Of a stretch of DNA of 64,000 bases, positions 19,910 through 40,517 are shown in pieces. The DNA lies in NCBI GenBank assembly GCA_943737045.1, contig CALSFV010000134.1, positions 62,001 through 126,000 of the forward strand. Reading direction: 5' to 3'. Made by a program: the position numbers and the translations under genes. This DNA comes from Parapristionchus giblindavisi. Taxonomy: Eukaryota; Nematoda; Chromadorea; Rhabditida; Diplogasteridae. Each line of letters begins with the position of its first letter. Position 1 is the stretch's first letter. The notes below the pieces were generated by a model that worked only from the letters and a program-made list of their open reading frames with translations, was not told the origin of the DNA and did no database searches.

Positions 19910-21510
19910 AAGGAATAGAAGAAGAGAAAAAGTAGGACAGAATGTAGAGCATCTGAAGAAAAGGAATGAAGAGTAGAGAAAGAGGAACAAGTATAGAGTA
20001 GATGAACAAGTAGTAGACATTTGAGATATCTCAAACCTCCATCCTTCTCTATATATATCATTTTCCCTAAGACAATCTCATACTTCATTAATGATATATG
20101 CATCAATCTTACTTTCATTTATACAGTACATTTTCATGAAATACTCAGAATGAAATCCGAATGCATGATTGCAATATGTTGACTTATAGGGTGTACATCT
20201 TTATCTATTCTTTCTTGTTATAGATAGCATGTATTAATGTATTCATTGAACTATCATTACATCATTACATCAATTGTTCATTCATCGTCATGCATTCCAT
20301 CTTGGATAGGAATGGGGCGGAGATATCCTTGTCCATCCCTTTCCTTTATCCGTCCTTCTATACCTCCCTTCTTCCGTTGTGAGAGATCACTCATTCTCTT
20401 ATTTTAATTCAAAAGAAAAGACCAACAAATTCTCATTACTATTTGTTAATCCATTGGAAGGAATATCTACTAATGTCAATTCTCACTTATTCTTATCCAT
20501 ATATAGCTTGTTCTTCATTTCATTCTTGGCTTGATCAACCCTTTCCACATCTTCATCTCTTTCTCCCCTTCTACCTCTTCTATTCTATTCTTTTCTTCCT
20601 TCCTCTTCTCATTCAGTCCATTCTTCCCTCAATTCTAAGTCGTCCGTTCGTCCATAAAGAACACATGCAATACCTCAAGTAACGACTCCACTTTACGCTC
20701 ATAAATTGAGTATCGCAAGGATGATTGCAGTAGGAATGACTAAGATGAACACGAATAGCCCCCCCCCCCCCCCATCTCCTTCTTACTCTTACAATTCCTA
20801 TTCAATGTATCCTTCTTCCCGCTTTTCTCTATCCATTCACAATCTTTTTATTTTCTTTGCTCTTCATTTGTTATGCACTACTATTTATTAACATATCATC
20901 ATCCTGATTCATCATGGCTATATATATACGTACACTTCCATTATCTCATATATTAATATATATTATATATATTCAATGCATTTCATACGATTACATCACG
21001 TTATATATATAATCATTTCAATTTTTCATTTTACTCTTCTCATTCGCATAACGAACTCTATTTTCATACAATACTCTCAAGAAAGAGAGAGAGTCGTAGT
21101 AACAGTATTCTACTGTGCCATATTCTACTGTACCAACTGTGCCTTAAGTAATTCGACCCATGTGAACAGCTGATAGCGCACTGTCAAACTGGTGTATGGA
21201 TATATATTCTCCCACCCCCCCCCTTTTTTTGATTAATAGATGTTTCTTAACATTCATAACATGGGTTGAGGGATCTAATATAATAGATAGACTACTCATA
21301 TAGTCATCAATAATATTCATTCTTACACTTTCGCCTTCTTCTTCTGCTTGTCCTCATATTCCTCTCATTGCATCTTCTCATACTTTGCTATTCGCTCACT
21401 TCTTCCTTTATTTTCTCACTTGTTTCATATGTGTCTAAACACTCCGCCTTCCCTCATCACTTTTCCTCCTTCCTTTATTCATTTCAGATATATCTACGTT
21501 TCATTCTACC
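19910..21510. other. Intergenic region upstream of the receptor gene
   Basis: No supported exon. A run of 14 C at about 20760-20773 and CT-rich stretches are present. The part near 21300-21510 is likely 5' UTR/promoter of the receptor. Confidence 0.4.
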
Positions 21511-24500
21511 ATGTCTATGAGTACGGATACCATAAACAATTGTTCCTTCATTCAAGGAAATCCTCCAGAATCAGTTGATCTTTTAGTTGTTCGTATTCCA
21601 TTCTCTATATTATATATTCTTGTATGGACATGTTCTATCGTAGGCAATGCTCTCGTCCTATATGTCGTTACATTTGCACAGGTAACTTTATAATTATATT
21701 TTTCAAACCCAATATATACACACAATAATATCTTTTATTCTCACATCGCAATCTACTCATTTATTGCTTTCTCTCATTTATTTCATATGGCGACTAAAAG
21801 CTTGGCTTAAAATTTCAAAGCAATTGTCACTAGTCCCCTCCATTCGATATATAAATTCCATTACTGTGAGAGAAGTTGAGATACATCAAAATATGCGGAA
21901 GAAAACTAATGGCTGGTACCCTATGAGTAAAAACGGGGACAAGGGAGGGCAAAACAGAGGATCCATTAGCTTTAGCCAGATTGTAGTGAAGCTACCTACA
22001 GTGACGTCTCACTCAGAAAAGGGAAGTCATTTACATCGATAGGGGCGGAGATAATAGTAGATAGATTTGATTGAGAAAGGAAAGGATTGTTGTGCTATCT
22101 GACTACTTCTGCCCATTACTGGTCTTCGAATAACATTTGCTTGTCTTTCGACTAAATTCAATCCAAATCAAATGAAGTATTCTACGGAAGGAAGGGATTG
22201 ATATCTTTTCATCCATTTATCATATCATCAATTCTACCCATTAAGGTATCTTTATCAGTTCGGAGTGTATTCATTGGATGTCTAGCCATATCTGATCTTC
22301 TCATGAGTTTAACTTCTCTACCAGTAACTGCATTCACTATATTTACTCGCGAATGGCTATTTCCCACATTTTTCTGCAAGTTGATCAACGTTTTCCAGGT
22401 ATAAATTCCCTCAGTCTTAATGTGCTTCATCTCATATTACATTCCATTAGCTATTCAAATCACGACGTCCTTTAAGGGAGGCAGTATATTTGTCTCTTCC
22501 TTTACCCTAGCAGCAATTGCTATTGACAGATGCTTTTTAGTACGAAATCCGAACAGAGAGGTAACAATTCTACTCCTGCATTTTCTTACTTTTTTCTTAC
22601 CTTTGGTTTACATCAATCAGACGACGTGCCGCTTATTTTTTAACTCTCACTCTCTAACCCCCTCCCTCTCCTTTGTGCCTCACTTTATATGCATTCACCC
22701 CTAACTTGATCAATTCACTTACGCCCTCCAATTCTGAATTGACTCAAAAGTTGCGAAAAGCTACATCCATAGAGCCCATTATATCTCTTTTACGATAGAG
22801 AAGAAGACAATCATAAAAGAAGGAAGGAATACAGATAAAGATAATTATCTCAGGTTATAAACTACTCACGGGCAATCAATATTGTAATAACGATATGGAT
22901 TTTGGGATATTCTTTAGCCCTACCTATTGGAATTTTTTCTAAAACGCAATCATATGAAGGCATATGCGGACAATTCTGCGAAGAAGACTGGTTTGGAATA
23001 TTTATCCGGTTCGATAAATTGGCATGAAATAACAATGACAGGCCGGATACTAATGCAACTACTGGGGTATCTGAACAACGCCGATTTTATGGATTAGCAG
23101 TTCTACTTCTACAATTTGGATTCCCCGTTATTATTTCATGTGTACGCATTTTTTTTGAGAATCAATTAATATAACTAGCAAATAGAATTTTAAATCTAGG
23201 ATAGACAGTGATTTAGAAAAAAAATAAAAATCAGGCAAATTAAGCTGAAATAGCTTATTTGATAGATACTTTTTATTTCTTAGTTTCCAAGTTCAAATTT
23301 TAACCTTCAAATCGAAACATAAATTATCCATTGAATGCAATGACTACTTCGTGCACAACAGAGGCGTCAATGTACCCCCATACAATAGATAATGAAATGG
23401 AAGGTACGGCAATTAAAATTCGCACTTTCGACTACGATTTACAGAGTTCTAAAGAGGATTTAAAATGAAAGAAAAAGAAATTCCGGATTTACCTCATTTT
23501 AATAACGAAAAAATGACAGTCGGAAACTCGGAATTTGATTTCCCGCACCTTATTCGCGCCCGCAAATTCAAATTTAGAGTTTCCGGAAGTTTTTTAACAC
23601 TTGGAAATTCGCCGACTACGAGTTTTTCTTTTTTTAGAGAGTATAAGTTGCGCACTTAAAAAAATATTTCGATCTGATTCTTTGACAGCTAAAAAGACGA
23701 AGAAAGAGAGGAATACCAAAGGAGCTCTTCAAATAAAAAAAAAGAGTATAAAAAAGTATGATTCATTCTGGTTGAGTCCATCTCTAACAAACAGATGAAC
23801 CAGAAAAATAGGTGATATAAAATACTATCTGAGAGAATTCAACAACTGGAATATTTTTTGGTATCGATGAAAAATGAATTTTTCTGTTTTATGTGTGATA
23901 ATTATAGGCTCCATGAGTGAAGTGCACTGTAACTTGGAAATTGCTTCTAATTGAAAATTCGCTTCAGGGGGTGACCACACAACGGTTTTGCGCCGTTTCC
24001 TAAAAAGTTTATTTCGATCTCAATCGATTCGGGAGTGGACTCATTGGCTAATTCTAAGAAACTATTGTCCAGGGGAGTTTTTTGATCCAAGATCATTGAA
24101 CGCTGGAATCGGGAATTTTCGAAAAAATTTTCACATTTAATTAATTTTCACTATTTCACTATAACAAGCCTACAACTTTTTATTTGCTCAATCGCTTCTA
24201 AATATTATTACACATCTTCAGTTTAAAAATTGTAATTTTTTAAAAAATTGGAAATTTATGTAAGAATCAATTATGTTCGTTGTACTTAATTGTGGTGAGG
24301 ATTGGCGAGGTTTTCTAAAAAGTTTATTTCTATCCCAATCGATTCGGGAGCGGGCGCATTCGAATCCTTGTCTAATTCTAAGAAACTATTGTCCAGGTGA
24401 ATTTTTTGATCATCGGTAAACGAAGGCTGGAATTGGGAATTTTCGGAAAAAAATTCACATTTATTTAAAATTCACTATTTTTCATGCGAATGTATACTTT

Positions 24501-25995
24501 TTATTTGCTCAATCGCTTCTACATAGGGATAATTATGGAAAATAGTGAGAATTAATTTAATGAAAACATTTTTTTCGAAAATTCCCAATTCCAGCCTTCG
24601 TTGACCGTTGATCAAAAAACTCCCCTGGACAATAGTTTCTTAGAATTAGCCAATGAGTCCATTGCTCCCACTCCCGAATTGATTGACATCGAAATAAACT
24701 TTTTAGGAAACGGCGCAAAACCGTTGTGTGGTCACCCCCTGAAGCGAATTTTCAATTGGAAGCAATTTCCAAGTAACAGTGCACTTCACTCTTGGAGCCA
24801 GTAATTATCACACATAAAACAGAAAAATTCATTTTTCATCGATACCGCACATATGTCGACTTTCTAAGATAGTGTGTTATGCAGTGTTCAGAACTTGGAA
24901 AATGCAAGAAAATGCGGAAAATGCTGTTCAGAAGTTCAGGTTGAAAATGCCCGAAAATGCTCGATTTTGGCTTGAAAAAGATGGTTTTATACACTTTAAA
25001 AGCGTTGAAACTCGTTCTTTCATGGAAAACAACTAAATTAGATCATTTATAAGGTATGCTACTGAAATAAATATCGTATGATCCTTTTTGTGCACTTTAA
25101 GCCGAAAATCAACGAAAATGATGCGAAAAATCAACCTTACGGTTCCATATTTAAAATTATCACTTATCATCAATAAAATGCGTCCACAACACTGTTTGCG
25201 ACCCATAAACGTTGATATCAAACAAAAAATATATTAAAATTTGCTTAAAATCCTCCAAAACGAGCATTTTCAGAGCATTTTCCTGCTGAACTTCTGAACA
25301 GCATTTTCCGCATTTTCGTGCATTTTCCAAGTTCTGAACACTGCATTATATACGAAATATTCTCAAATAAATGTTTAGATCTGTTATACCGCAATTTCTC
25401 GTGTTATGAATGAACAACTGAAGAGAAGAAGAGGACAACAGTTATTACCTGATTCAGAACAACGGCTAGTTAAAAAGAAAAGTCGTGCAAATAGGTAAAA
25501 CAGGAAAATTAGGTAAATAGTGAAGATATTATTTTTAGAATGATGGTATACATGGTAGGAGGCCTGTTTATATCATGGATGCCTCTTAATGCTGTCAATC
25601 TATATCGCGATTTATTTGCTTCAGGTTCAAATGAAAATCAATGGTCAGTGTAGCAAATTTGTCTAACATTTTAATCGATAAATGATATAGGTTTTCAACT
25701 ATTTTCGCACTTTGTCATGTTATTGCAATGACTTCCGCAGCAGTAAATCCATTAATATATTCATGGTTCAACCCTGCATTCAAAACTACTGTACAAAATA
25801 TGATTCGGTAAGATATCCGAAAATATGTATTGATACTGTATTTCAATCCGAGGTACTCTTAGTGCATTAATTATTTTTAGGTCATGCGCCGGAGGTCGAA
25901 TGGATATGAGAAAAGAATCGGAAGTACGACCCCTCAAACACGAGATTAAGTTGACAAAGAGAGATGATACTTCGGATAGAGAAGAACGATTATGA
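21511..25995 (+). CDS. Class A GPCR, NPY/NPF-type neuropeptide receptor
   Basis: Seven-TM neuropeptide receptor. Exon 1 (ATG 21511) gives a short extracellular N-terminus with an N-glycosylation site (NNCS) and TM1 with the conserved GN (IVGNALVLYVV). The next exon (about 22244-22398) is TM2 (CLAISDLLMSL) and the Cys before TM3. Exon 22486-22560 completes TM3 and reads AIAIDRCF, so the usual DRY is DRC. Then come TM4 plus extracellular loop 2 (GICGQFCEED), TM5 (LLLQFGFPVIISC), a basic third loop (QLKRRRG, KKKSR), TM6 (SWMPLNAVNLYRD) and TM7 (NPLIYSWFNP). A hydrophilic tail ends at TGA 25993-25995. The GGSIFVSS part of TM3 and the PLNAVNLYRD motif are typical of NPY/NPF/RFamide receptors. The ligand cannot be told from sequence. 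The intron after TM5 contains two abutting foldbacks. Confidence 0.9.
23821..24875. mobile_element. AACACTATCT foldback (type C), copy 1
   Basis: The left end reads AATACTATCTGAGAGAATTC; the right end is a degraded complement ending CTAAGATAGTGT. The arms carry CGATTCGGGAG and CTTAGAATTAGCCAA blocks in mirror order. Copies 2 and 3 are at about 44850-46408 and 58162-59788. An 80-codon frame in the arms recurs in all three copies. Confidence 0.8.
24874..25348. mobile_element. TGCAGTGTTCAG foldback, copy 2
   Basis: Same arms as the copy at 11613-12089: TGCAGTGTTCAG at the left, CTGAACACTGCA at the right, with TTA on both sides. It directly abuts the type C foldback, in the receptor intron between TM5 and loop 3. 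Confidence 0.85.
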
Positions 25996-28051
25996 TCATC
26001 TTGTCTCTTTTTACATTTTATTCACTTAAAATGGCAGCTACTCAAAGACTGACTACATTTCTTTAAAAATATATATATGACTATCATTTTTTTTAAAATA
26101 GGGTCCAATCTCTCTGACGGGTAATTCGTTTTTATATCAAGCAATGTGTTTTCTAATAAACATAATATACAGCATTTGTTTATTTGTTCATTATTAGTGC
26201 TCTTCTAATTACATTTTTATCAGGATTATTATGCAGAACAGGAGAAATGTGGTTTAAATTTAAATTGCTTCTCATTATCTATCCATCTTAAAGAGGGAAG
26301 AATCCTTCGTTTTCAATCTAGTCAGGCTTCATTCTATACTGCTCTCTTTTCTTTATATCACTCTCACATTACTTATATACGAGATAGATGAGAGGTGAGA
26401 GAAGCTCCTATATTTCTCCCCCATATTCATTCCTTTCTATCTCTTCTCGTATCAAGGCAACGGACAAGTCTTCTTTTCCCTTAATAACTGATACTCATAT
26501 AGAGTCCTCGGTTATTCCTCCTTCTCATTTCTCTACCGCCTTCTTTTCTACTCTTTCATCTTTTCGTGTAACCTCTAAAGACACTTCCACTTCGTCTACT
26601 TACATCATCATCATCTTAATTAATCCTTTCTGAACAAATACGATAAGGAGAAGAAAGAAGGAATAGTATGGATTCAAACGATATTCGAAGTACGAAAGTG
26701 TAAGTATTCAACATGTCAAGTAGTAAGAAAAGCAACAATCCAACCCCTTTACTTATTCTTTTATCTACTCAATCCCTCCTCATTTCCAACTCTCTCTAAC
26801 TCATCCCCCCTTGTTTTACTCTAATTGTGTCTTTTGCCTTTAACTCCTTTCAACACCTTATCTTTCTTTACTCTTATTTCATTTATTCTCGTATCTTAAT
26901 CACATTTTACTCTTTTCTTCTCACAATCATCAATATAATATTGACTATCTTAACTATCTCACGATAAGCTCTCCATTAACTCACATCCCGTCTATACTAC
27001 TTCTATTTCTTCTAATTGATCAACTTGCATAATTACTCCTTAGATGTCTCTAAATGAGATTCAACTACAGCCCACCCGTAATCCACATTTACATTTACTT
27101 CACTTTAACGTAATCGAAAAATGGAAAGTGGATTAAGACACATTAACATATGGTTTACATTTGTAATTACATTTATTTTTTTAAACAATCATTCATATCA
27201 CATAATCCTCAAATACAATCTTCTTATAAATCATCATCATCTTCTCTATAATCTTCGTCTCTCCACTTTAATCAATCATCTGCTTATTTTTACTTAAAAT
27301 CATACAGTCGCCACTTCTTTCTTTTTAACAACATCTATGGATTTTGCTCACGAGAGATATTTCCTTCTGGCGCACTACTTATGCGGAAATACAACATGCG
27401 CGTGAGGTGTAGTAAGTTGACCTCGACTCCGCTTTCTAAATCCAGTCAGGTCATCTGGGTAAAATGATATTTCGAGAAGAAATATCTAAGGCCAAACAAG
27501 GAGATTTTCAGAAAATGGATTGGATACGGTTAGAAATTGCATAACCGAGTATCATGAAGGCACGGTCAAATTCTTACGTCAAAAACTTCTTCTGTTCATT
27601 TTGCACGTTTATAAAGCCAAATTGTTCATGATCATGAAGGAATAGGCCATAAGTGGGAAAACTATTTTGCGTACAACCATACACAATATGAATCAGCGGC
27701 ATTTATGATTTAAGAAATTTTTGTGTACTTGCAGGTAAAACAATGCGAAAAGGATGAAACTAAGTAATATTTAAGAGGCACCAGTAACTTCTTCCGAAAA
27801 TTGGACACCAGTGATTTAGAAGTTTTTGTCCTACCTCTCAGTAGTGTTGCTCATAAAAATTAGTATGGATCCTGAAAATGAGTCGTATATGGTTCGATCC
27901 TAACGAGGATATGGAAGTGTATGAAATCAATGACAATATAGAATAAGGATAGGAATAGGATAAGGATAACAAAGATTGCAACTCGAATATCCTTATTGGA
28001 ATGGATTTTAAATACAAATGGTCAAAACATTCCAATTTTAAAGGGTAAAAT
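25996..28051. other. Intergenic region, nothing recognised
   Basis: AT-rich and CT-rich DNA between the receptor and the kinase gene. Longest frames (such as 26388-26633) are low-complexity Ser/Thr-rich readings without family resemblance. Confidence 0.4.
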
Positions 28052-28171
28052 CATAGGTTGAAAAGTATGTTACAAAGTACCAAGCCTGACCGGATTTTGA
28101 GCCAAAATTTCACAATAATCGAAAAACCTGACCGGAATTTGAAAACAGATAACCTAGCTATTCGACCTATA
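28052..28171. mobile_element. CATAGGTCGAA MITE, copy 3
   Basis: Runs from CATAGGTTGAAAAGTATG to CTAGCTATTCGACCTATA. Flanks GGTAAAAT and GGCAAAAT match at 7 of 8. Two internal CCTGACCGG units. Confidence 0.85.
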
Positions 28172-29138
28172 GGCAAAATAACTTTTCTAGTAAATCTATC
28201 TCTTAAATTCGCCCTCTATTCACATATTTCAGACATTTATGAAAAGCAAAGAACTTGGGTCCAACTCCAAATGCATTTTTAGCGGCAAAGCGCAAGTTAA
28301 ACGCATATGAAATGAAAAAAATTTCAATCTTCTTTGTGTTTGATATATTTCTCTCATTTAAAAAAGTTTTTTTTTGCTTGTTTTTTTAAAATAAAATAAA
28401 ATAAAAGCATACGAAATAGTAAAACTGTTAAAGAAAACAAATGAAAGCCAGTCCTTTCCCAACTGCAGCAGCAAAATACACCGTTCGCTATTTTTTTTGT
28501 CATTTAGCTGTAAAATGCATATGATATTGAACAAGGAGACAGATTCAACATATACATCGTCATACTGTAGTTCATTTACTCTTCCTCTTATGAATTCCTC
28601 AGGTATATAACAAATGAGCCGTATTCAGTAATCAAATTCAACTCATACTTATCATGGTAGGAGTTTTAATTTGAATCATAAACAGAGCAAAATAGCTAGG
28701 CATCACATGAAAGGCATTTCTTTTAAAATGAAGAAGGTGATCCAATCTTCTCATTTTGTCGTATTTCGCTATGTTCTGTCATGTATTCACATTCATTAGA
28801 GCAAGACTTATACGAATAGACAATATCTCCTCCCCTTCTTCTTAATCTTATTCGAATAGAGAAGCTCCTTCTAACATATGTACATCAACTGTATCTCCTC
28901 GCCCTCAATATATTTCTCATCACATATCCTATATTTCACCATGATACTTTCAAATTCACACAAAACTGAGAGTAGCATCATTCTAGCTCGATCAATAACG
29001 TAGTCCCACAACATCCTTTCTGTCTTCATTATTACAATCATTATTATCGCTTACAAAGGCGAAGGAACTTTTTCGCTTATTAAAAATAGCCTACCCTATT
29101 TGATTTTATTTACAGTAAAATATACATCTTATTTCAGG
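28172..29138. other. Region upstream of the first recognised kinase exon
   Basis: No exon can be supported. Earlier non-coding or alternative first exons of the kinase gene may lie here. Confidence 0.3.
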
Positions 29139-29165
29139 GATGCAGTAAGTGGAGACAAACGTAAG

Positions 29166-36808
<7,643 letters not shown>

Positions 36809-37155
36809 TATTGACTCAAACGAGATTTAAATAACGTGTATCAACCTGATACTAGGTATCAGGGTTTCTCTATCATACGGTACTAAAACAATAGTCTTAC
36901 TGTTCATAAGTATCCTCGAATCTCTCGCCATTTACCCTACTCAGAACGTTCTATCTCTCCCACTCCTTGGGTTTTAATTCATCTTTTAACGTCATATCAA
37001 ATACAAACCACAAGCAACAACATTCTCATAGTAAACCATTTCATTCATGGTAATTCTCCAGACTTGCATTTTAGTTATTGTTTTAACGAAACCTCGTTAA
37101 TAAAGAAAATTTTAAATTTTAAGAAACATTTGTTAAAATGGAAAGATGACGTACC
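36809..37155. other. Convergent intergenic region
   Basis: Contains the 3' ends of the kinase gene and TRMT112 in convergent orientation. AATAAA at about 37099 on the plus strand could serve the kinase gene. Confidence 0.4.
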
Positions 37156-40111
37156 TTATGCAACTTCATCCTCATTTGCAAGAAGATTCGGAATACCATC
37201 ACGAATAGGAAAGACTCGTCCAGATTCTGGACACTCCAGTGTTCCATCCGTTACATCAATACAAACCAAAATGCGATGGAGCTGCAAATGTCTCATTTAT
37301 TTTTTAAGCTAATAGTACCATATCATAATTTCTTGTTAAAAGTTATGCCGTATTAATTTTCATAACTCGGAGAAAGCAATAGGGTGTTACTTTTGTCCTC
37401 TTGTAAATCATACATGGGCGCCGACATGGGGGTGCCCCCTGTAAAATTGGGGTTTTTTGGAAATTTTTGGAATGCCCTCTGTAAAAAAATGACGTTTGGG
37501 TGAAATTTTTGTAAAAAAGTGAAGGCCCCCTGCAAAATTAACCATTTTTCGTTCGGATGCCCCCTGTAGAACCGAGCTCCAGGTACCCCGCCCATGTATG
37601 TTGTAAATAGTATTGTAAAGAGCAAATATCTCGGTTACCTGGCTAGTTAGCGACTTGAAACTTGGTTTTTCAGTTAAAAATCATGAAAAAAAAAGCTTAT
37701 AAACGAAGTCTCTTATCTCTAGCTCTACTAAGAACGGAGATATTTTTACATACGTGTTACGGGGAATTTTTCCGGAAAATAGTGTAAAAATCAAATATCT
37801 CCGTTCTTTGTAGAGGTAGAGACTTGAAACTTCGTTTATAAGCTTTTTTCGTGGTTTCTAACCCAAAAAACAAATGTGTCTAAAACTTCAAGTCTAAAAC
37901 TAGTCAGGGAACTGAGATATTTGCTTTTTACAAGAGGGCAAAATTAACACCCTTTTGCTTTTTCCGAGTGCTATTTCAGGAAAATAAACAACACATTAGC
38001 GTAACGACAAATTTTATATAAAATTTATATTTAGGTGTGGAAGAACCAAACTAATCTTGAGATTATCAAATTTGGTTTTTCTCACACATATATATCACGG
38101 GTCTCCTGTAAAAGTGTAGCAAAAACGCCCGAAACTGCTCCAATTTCGATTTTAACAGGTGCCAAAAGCATGTTACATTGATTAATACATTTTTTCGCAC
38201 AACGTGAAAACGAATATTTTTGGCGCACAGCCTTGCATCTCAATAAATTGGAAAGTTTCCAGTCGAATCTACTAAGAAAAATTTCGGCGTAGCCACGCGC
38301 ACAGCCTTGCCTCCTGATTCCCTGTTTTGCGCACCTTTTCCCCCGCGGACCCATCTATGGTTTCAAGACTCAAAACTGACCGCATCGACAAAAAGTGCTC
38401 ACTCACAATGTAGGTACTCGAAAATGAAAAAAAAAATTATAAACTGACCCGAAATTAGAACAAAACTGACCCGATCTTAGGTGATTCTTACTAATCTCGA
38501 TCTCCCGCATATTCCTAGATGGGTCTCGAGTTTCAAAACTGACCGCATCAACAAAAAGGGCTCACTCACAATGTGGGTGCTCGAAAATGTATGTTTGCAC
38601 AAGGAAATAAAATGGGGGAGTATAGACAATGGGAAAATAGGGAAGGTGGAAGATGGTCGGGGAAGTCTCAATAACGTTTTCTCTAGTGCCAAGATCAAAG
38701 ATCAGAATGGGATCAATGATGTAGGGTGTATGAGGGCCTAGCGGGAAAAGGACCGCATAAGCAGATCACTGTATAACTCGTTCAGAAAATTGATATAATC
38801 CTCAACTTGACTTGCTTGGCAGACTAACCATCATAGGTCGAAAAGTATGTTCCAAAGTACCAAGCCTGACCGCATTTTGAGCCAAAATTTGCCTAAAATT
38901 GAAAAACCTGACCGCATTTTGAGCCAAATTTGCCTAAAATTGAAAAACCTGACCGCATTTTAAAATTCGATAACCTAGCTATTCGACCTATGCTAACCAT
39001 ATGCGATTAAGAAAGGTAAGTAAGAGCAGTAAGAGCACATTTGTATTTAAAAATTTTTTTAAATCTTATTAGAATTAATCATCTATCTTATGATAACGTT
39101 AAAAATAATAAAATAACGCCTGCGTATCAAATAAAATTTTACAAAATTCCCAGAAATAGTAAAAGAAAAAAATTGATAAGCAGATTTGTAATCTGCATTA
39201 TTTTTTTTTTATTTTTTCTTTAATAGTATCTAAGTTTTGAATAAAAAAGTAATTTTGAAATAGTGTGCGAGGTTTAATAACATACACTGTATTTCCGCGC
39301 TTTACGCAATAATAAATTGGCATGCTAAATTGAGGAAAAACTATGTGGGTAATAATTGCCTAAAGAATAATGATAACAAGAAAAACCTGATTCAATGACT
39401 TCTCATCAAGAGTATCAATATCGACGGGACTATCAGGTACGGGAAGATTCTCCGATTCACCGATACTATCAGCTACGTTCCATAAAACTGCATAGTCTAC
39501 TTTAGTCATAATATTCTTCAGAAACTCCACATCCACATCAGCCTCAATTACCTGTAAACGAAGAACCATACATCTAGGTAACAGAAGGTGCTACACATTT
39601 TCTCCACAATTACTTGCACCATTTTTAAACCTGTAAGCATATTTTAACCATACATAAGCGGGGGGGGGGATGTTATCTTAATAAGACGATGCCAGTATGC
39701 TACCAATAAACGCAAATCAATTTCCCTGACCCGGGGTTGGGCGAAAATTTTTTCACCCTTTTCCGTCCAACCCTGCCCTGAACTACAAGTGTCTTTCTTC
39801 CTCGACAACTTCGGGAACTTTCTCATAATTTATGCCTGTAGGAATCGTCAAAACAATAATTATTATGTTGTGACTCATGAACAACGTTACACAAAGAGCG
39901 ATCCGATCAAAATCGAAAGAATGAAATTAAATCTGGCTAGGACATCTCCATATCATGTTCAGTAATAACACTTAAATGTTAATAACTATCGCATTAGATG
40001 AAAAAGTTGATAACCCACAACTTTCTCCTTAACAGTGAGCTTCAACGGATATCCCGTAGTAACATTCTTCAAAAAGCGAGAAGAAAGGAAATTATGCGTC
40101 AGCAGCTTCAT
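37156..40111 (-). CDS. TRMT112: TRMT112, methyltransferase activator
   Basis: Small zinc-binding partner that stabilises several methyltransferases acting on tRNA, rRNA and the release factor eRF1. Three exons join in phase. Exon 1 (40111-40034) reads [11 protein letters not shown]...GYPLKLT. Exon 2 (39551-39387) reads [15 protein letters not shown]...LWNVADSI. Exon 3 (37281-37156) reads [20 protein letters not shown] and ends NEDEVA-stop. The total of about 122 residues matches the family's usual 120-125. Intron 1 is about 480 bp; intron 2 is about 2.1 kb and holds four mobile elements. The gene is head to head with RPS11. Confidence 0.93.
37342..38006. mobile_element. TTA-flanked foldback (type K), copy 1
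   Basis: Arms share TTTGTCCTCTTGTAAA, CAAATATCTC and GACTTGAAACTT in mirror order. TTA lies at both ends (PIF/Harbinger-like). A MITE (37409-37600) is inserted in the left arm. The related copy is at 59964-60593. Confidence 0.8.
37409..37600. mobile_element. CATACATGGGCG MITE nested in foldback, 8-bp TSD
   Basis: Starts CATACATGGGCGCC and ends CCCCGCCCATGTATG. Both flanks are TTGTAAAT, so it clearly inserted into the older foldback. The interior repeats GCCCCCTGTA-type words. Confidence 0.9.
38211..38358. mobile_element. Partial CATAGGTGGGC-family MITE
   Basis: Contains GCGCACAGCCTTGC words and ends CCCATCTATG, matching the right half of the copy at 358-549. The left terminus is not recognisable. 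Confidence 0.6.
38360..38600. repeat. Direct duplication of about 65 bp
   Basis: CAAAACTGACCGCAT followed by ACAAAAAGTGCTCACTCACA recurs at about 38370-38428 and 38535-38590 in the same orientation, separated by other sequence with CTGACCCGA words. It lies in the TRMT112 intron. Confidence 0.6.
38832..38992. mobile_element. CATAGGTCGAA MITE, copy 4, three internal units
   Basis: Starts CATAGGTCGAAAAGTATG and ends CTAGCTATTCGACCTATG. Both flanks are exactly CTAACCAT. It has three CCTGACCGCATTTT units where copies 1-3 have two. Confidence 0.95.
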
Positions 40112-40517
40112 TTGCCTGAAATATGTGTATATTTTTCAAAAGCAAACAAGCAGGGAATTTGTCCAAAACATACCACCAGAACAACCTATGAAAATTATTA
40201 AACCTATCAAAAAAAATTTAAAAAATAAAATCACGGTAACCACCTGAGACGAAGGGAAAATTCTTCGCTAATGGGCTCTCGCATGGAAATTGCCTGGAAA
40301 TACCGTATATTCATTTCTATGGAGAGTCTTTTTATTTTCTGTCTGAATTTGGTTTTTCTTCGTTTTTGTCGAATTGTCATGACGTTATTTATGTTTATAT
40401 CACTCTCTATGGATTATTAATATATTTGCCATTGTGCTAGTGATTATCATTTCAGTCGCTTCGTTTAATTAAACACTGAAATTGTTATTTTAAGACGAAT
40501 TTGGGAAGCCACACAAG
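40112..40517. promoter_or_regulatory. Shared region between divergent TRMT112 and RPS11
   Basis: The 406 bp between the two start codons must hold both 5' UTRs and promoters. A CT-rich tract TTTTTCTTCGTTTTTGTCG lies at about 40354-40372, upstream of RPS11. I cannot place a TATA box or transcription start with confidence. Confidence 0.45.

Noticed and set aside
39998..40201. Plus-strand gene starting [11 protein letters not shown]
   Set aside because: The rest is Lys/Arg-rich noise; the real TRMT112 is on the minus strand with three exons that join in phase.
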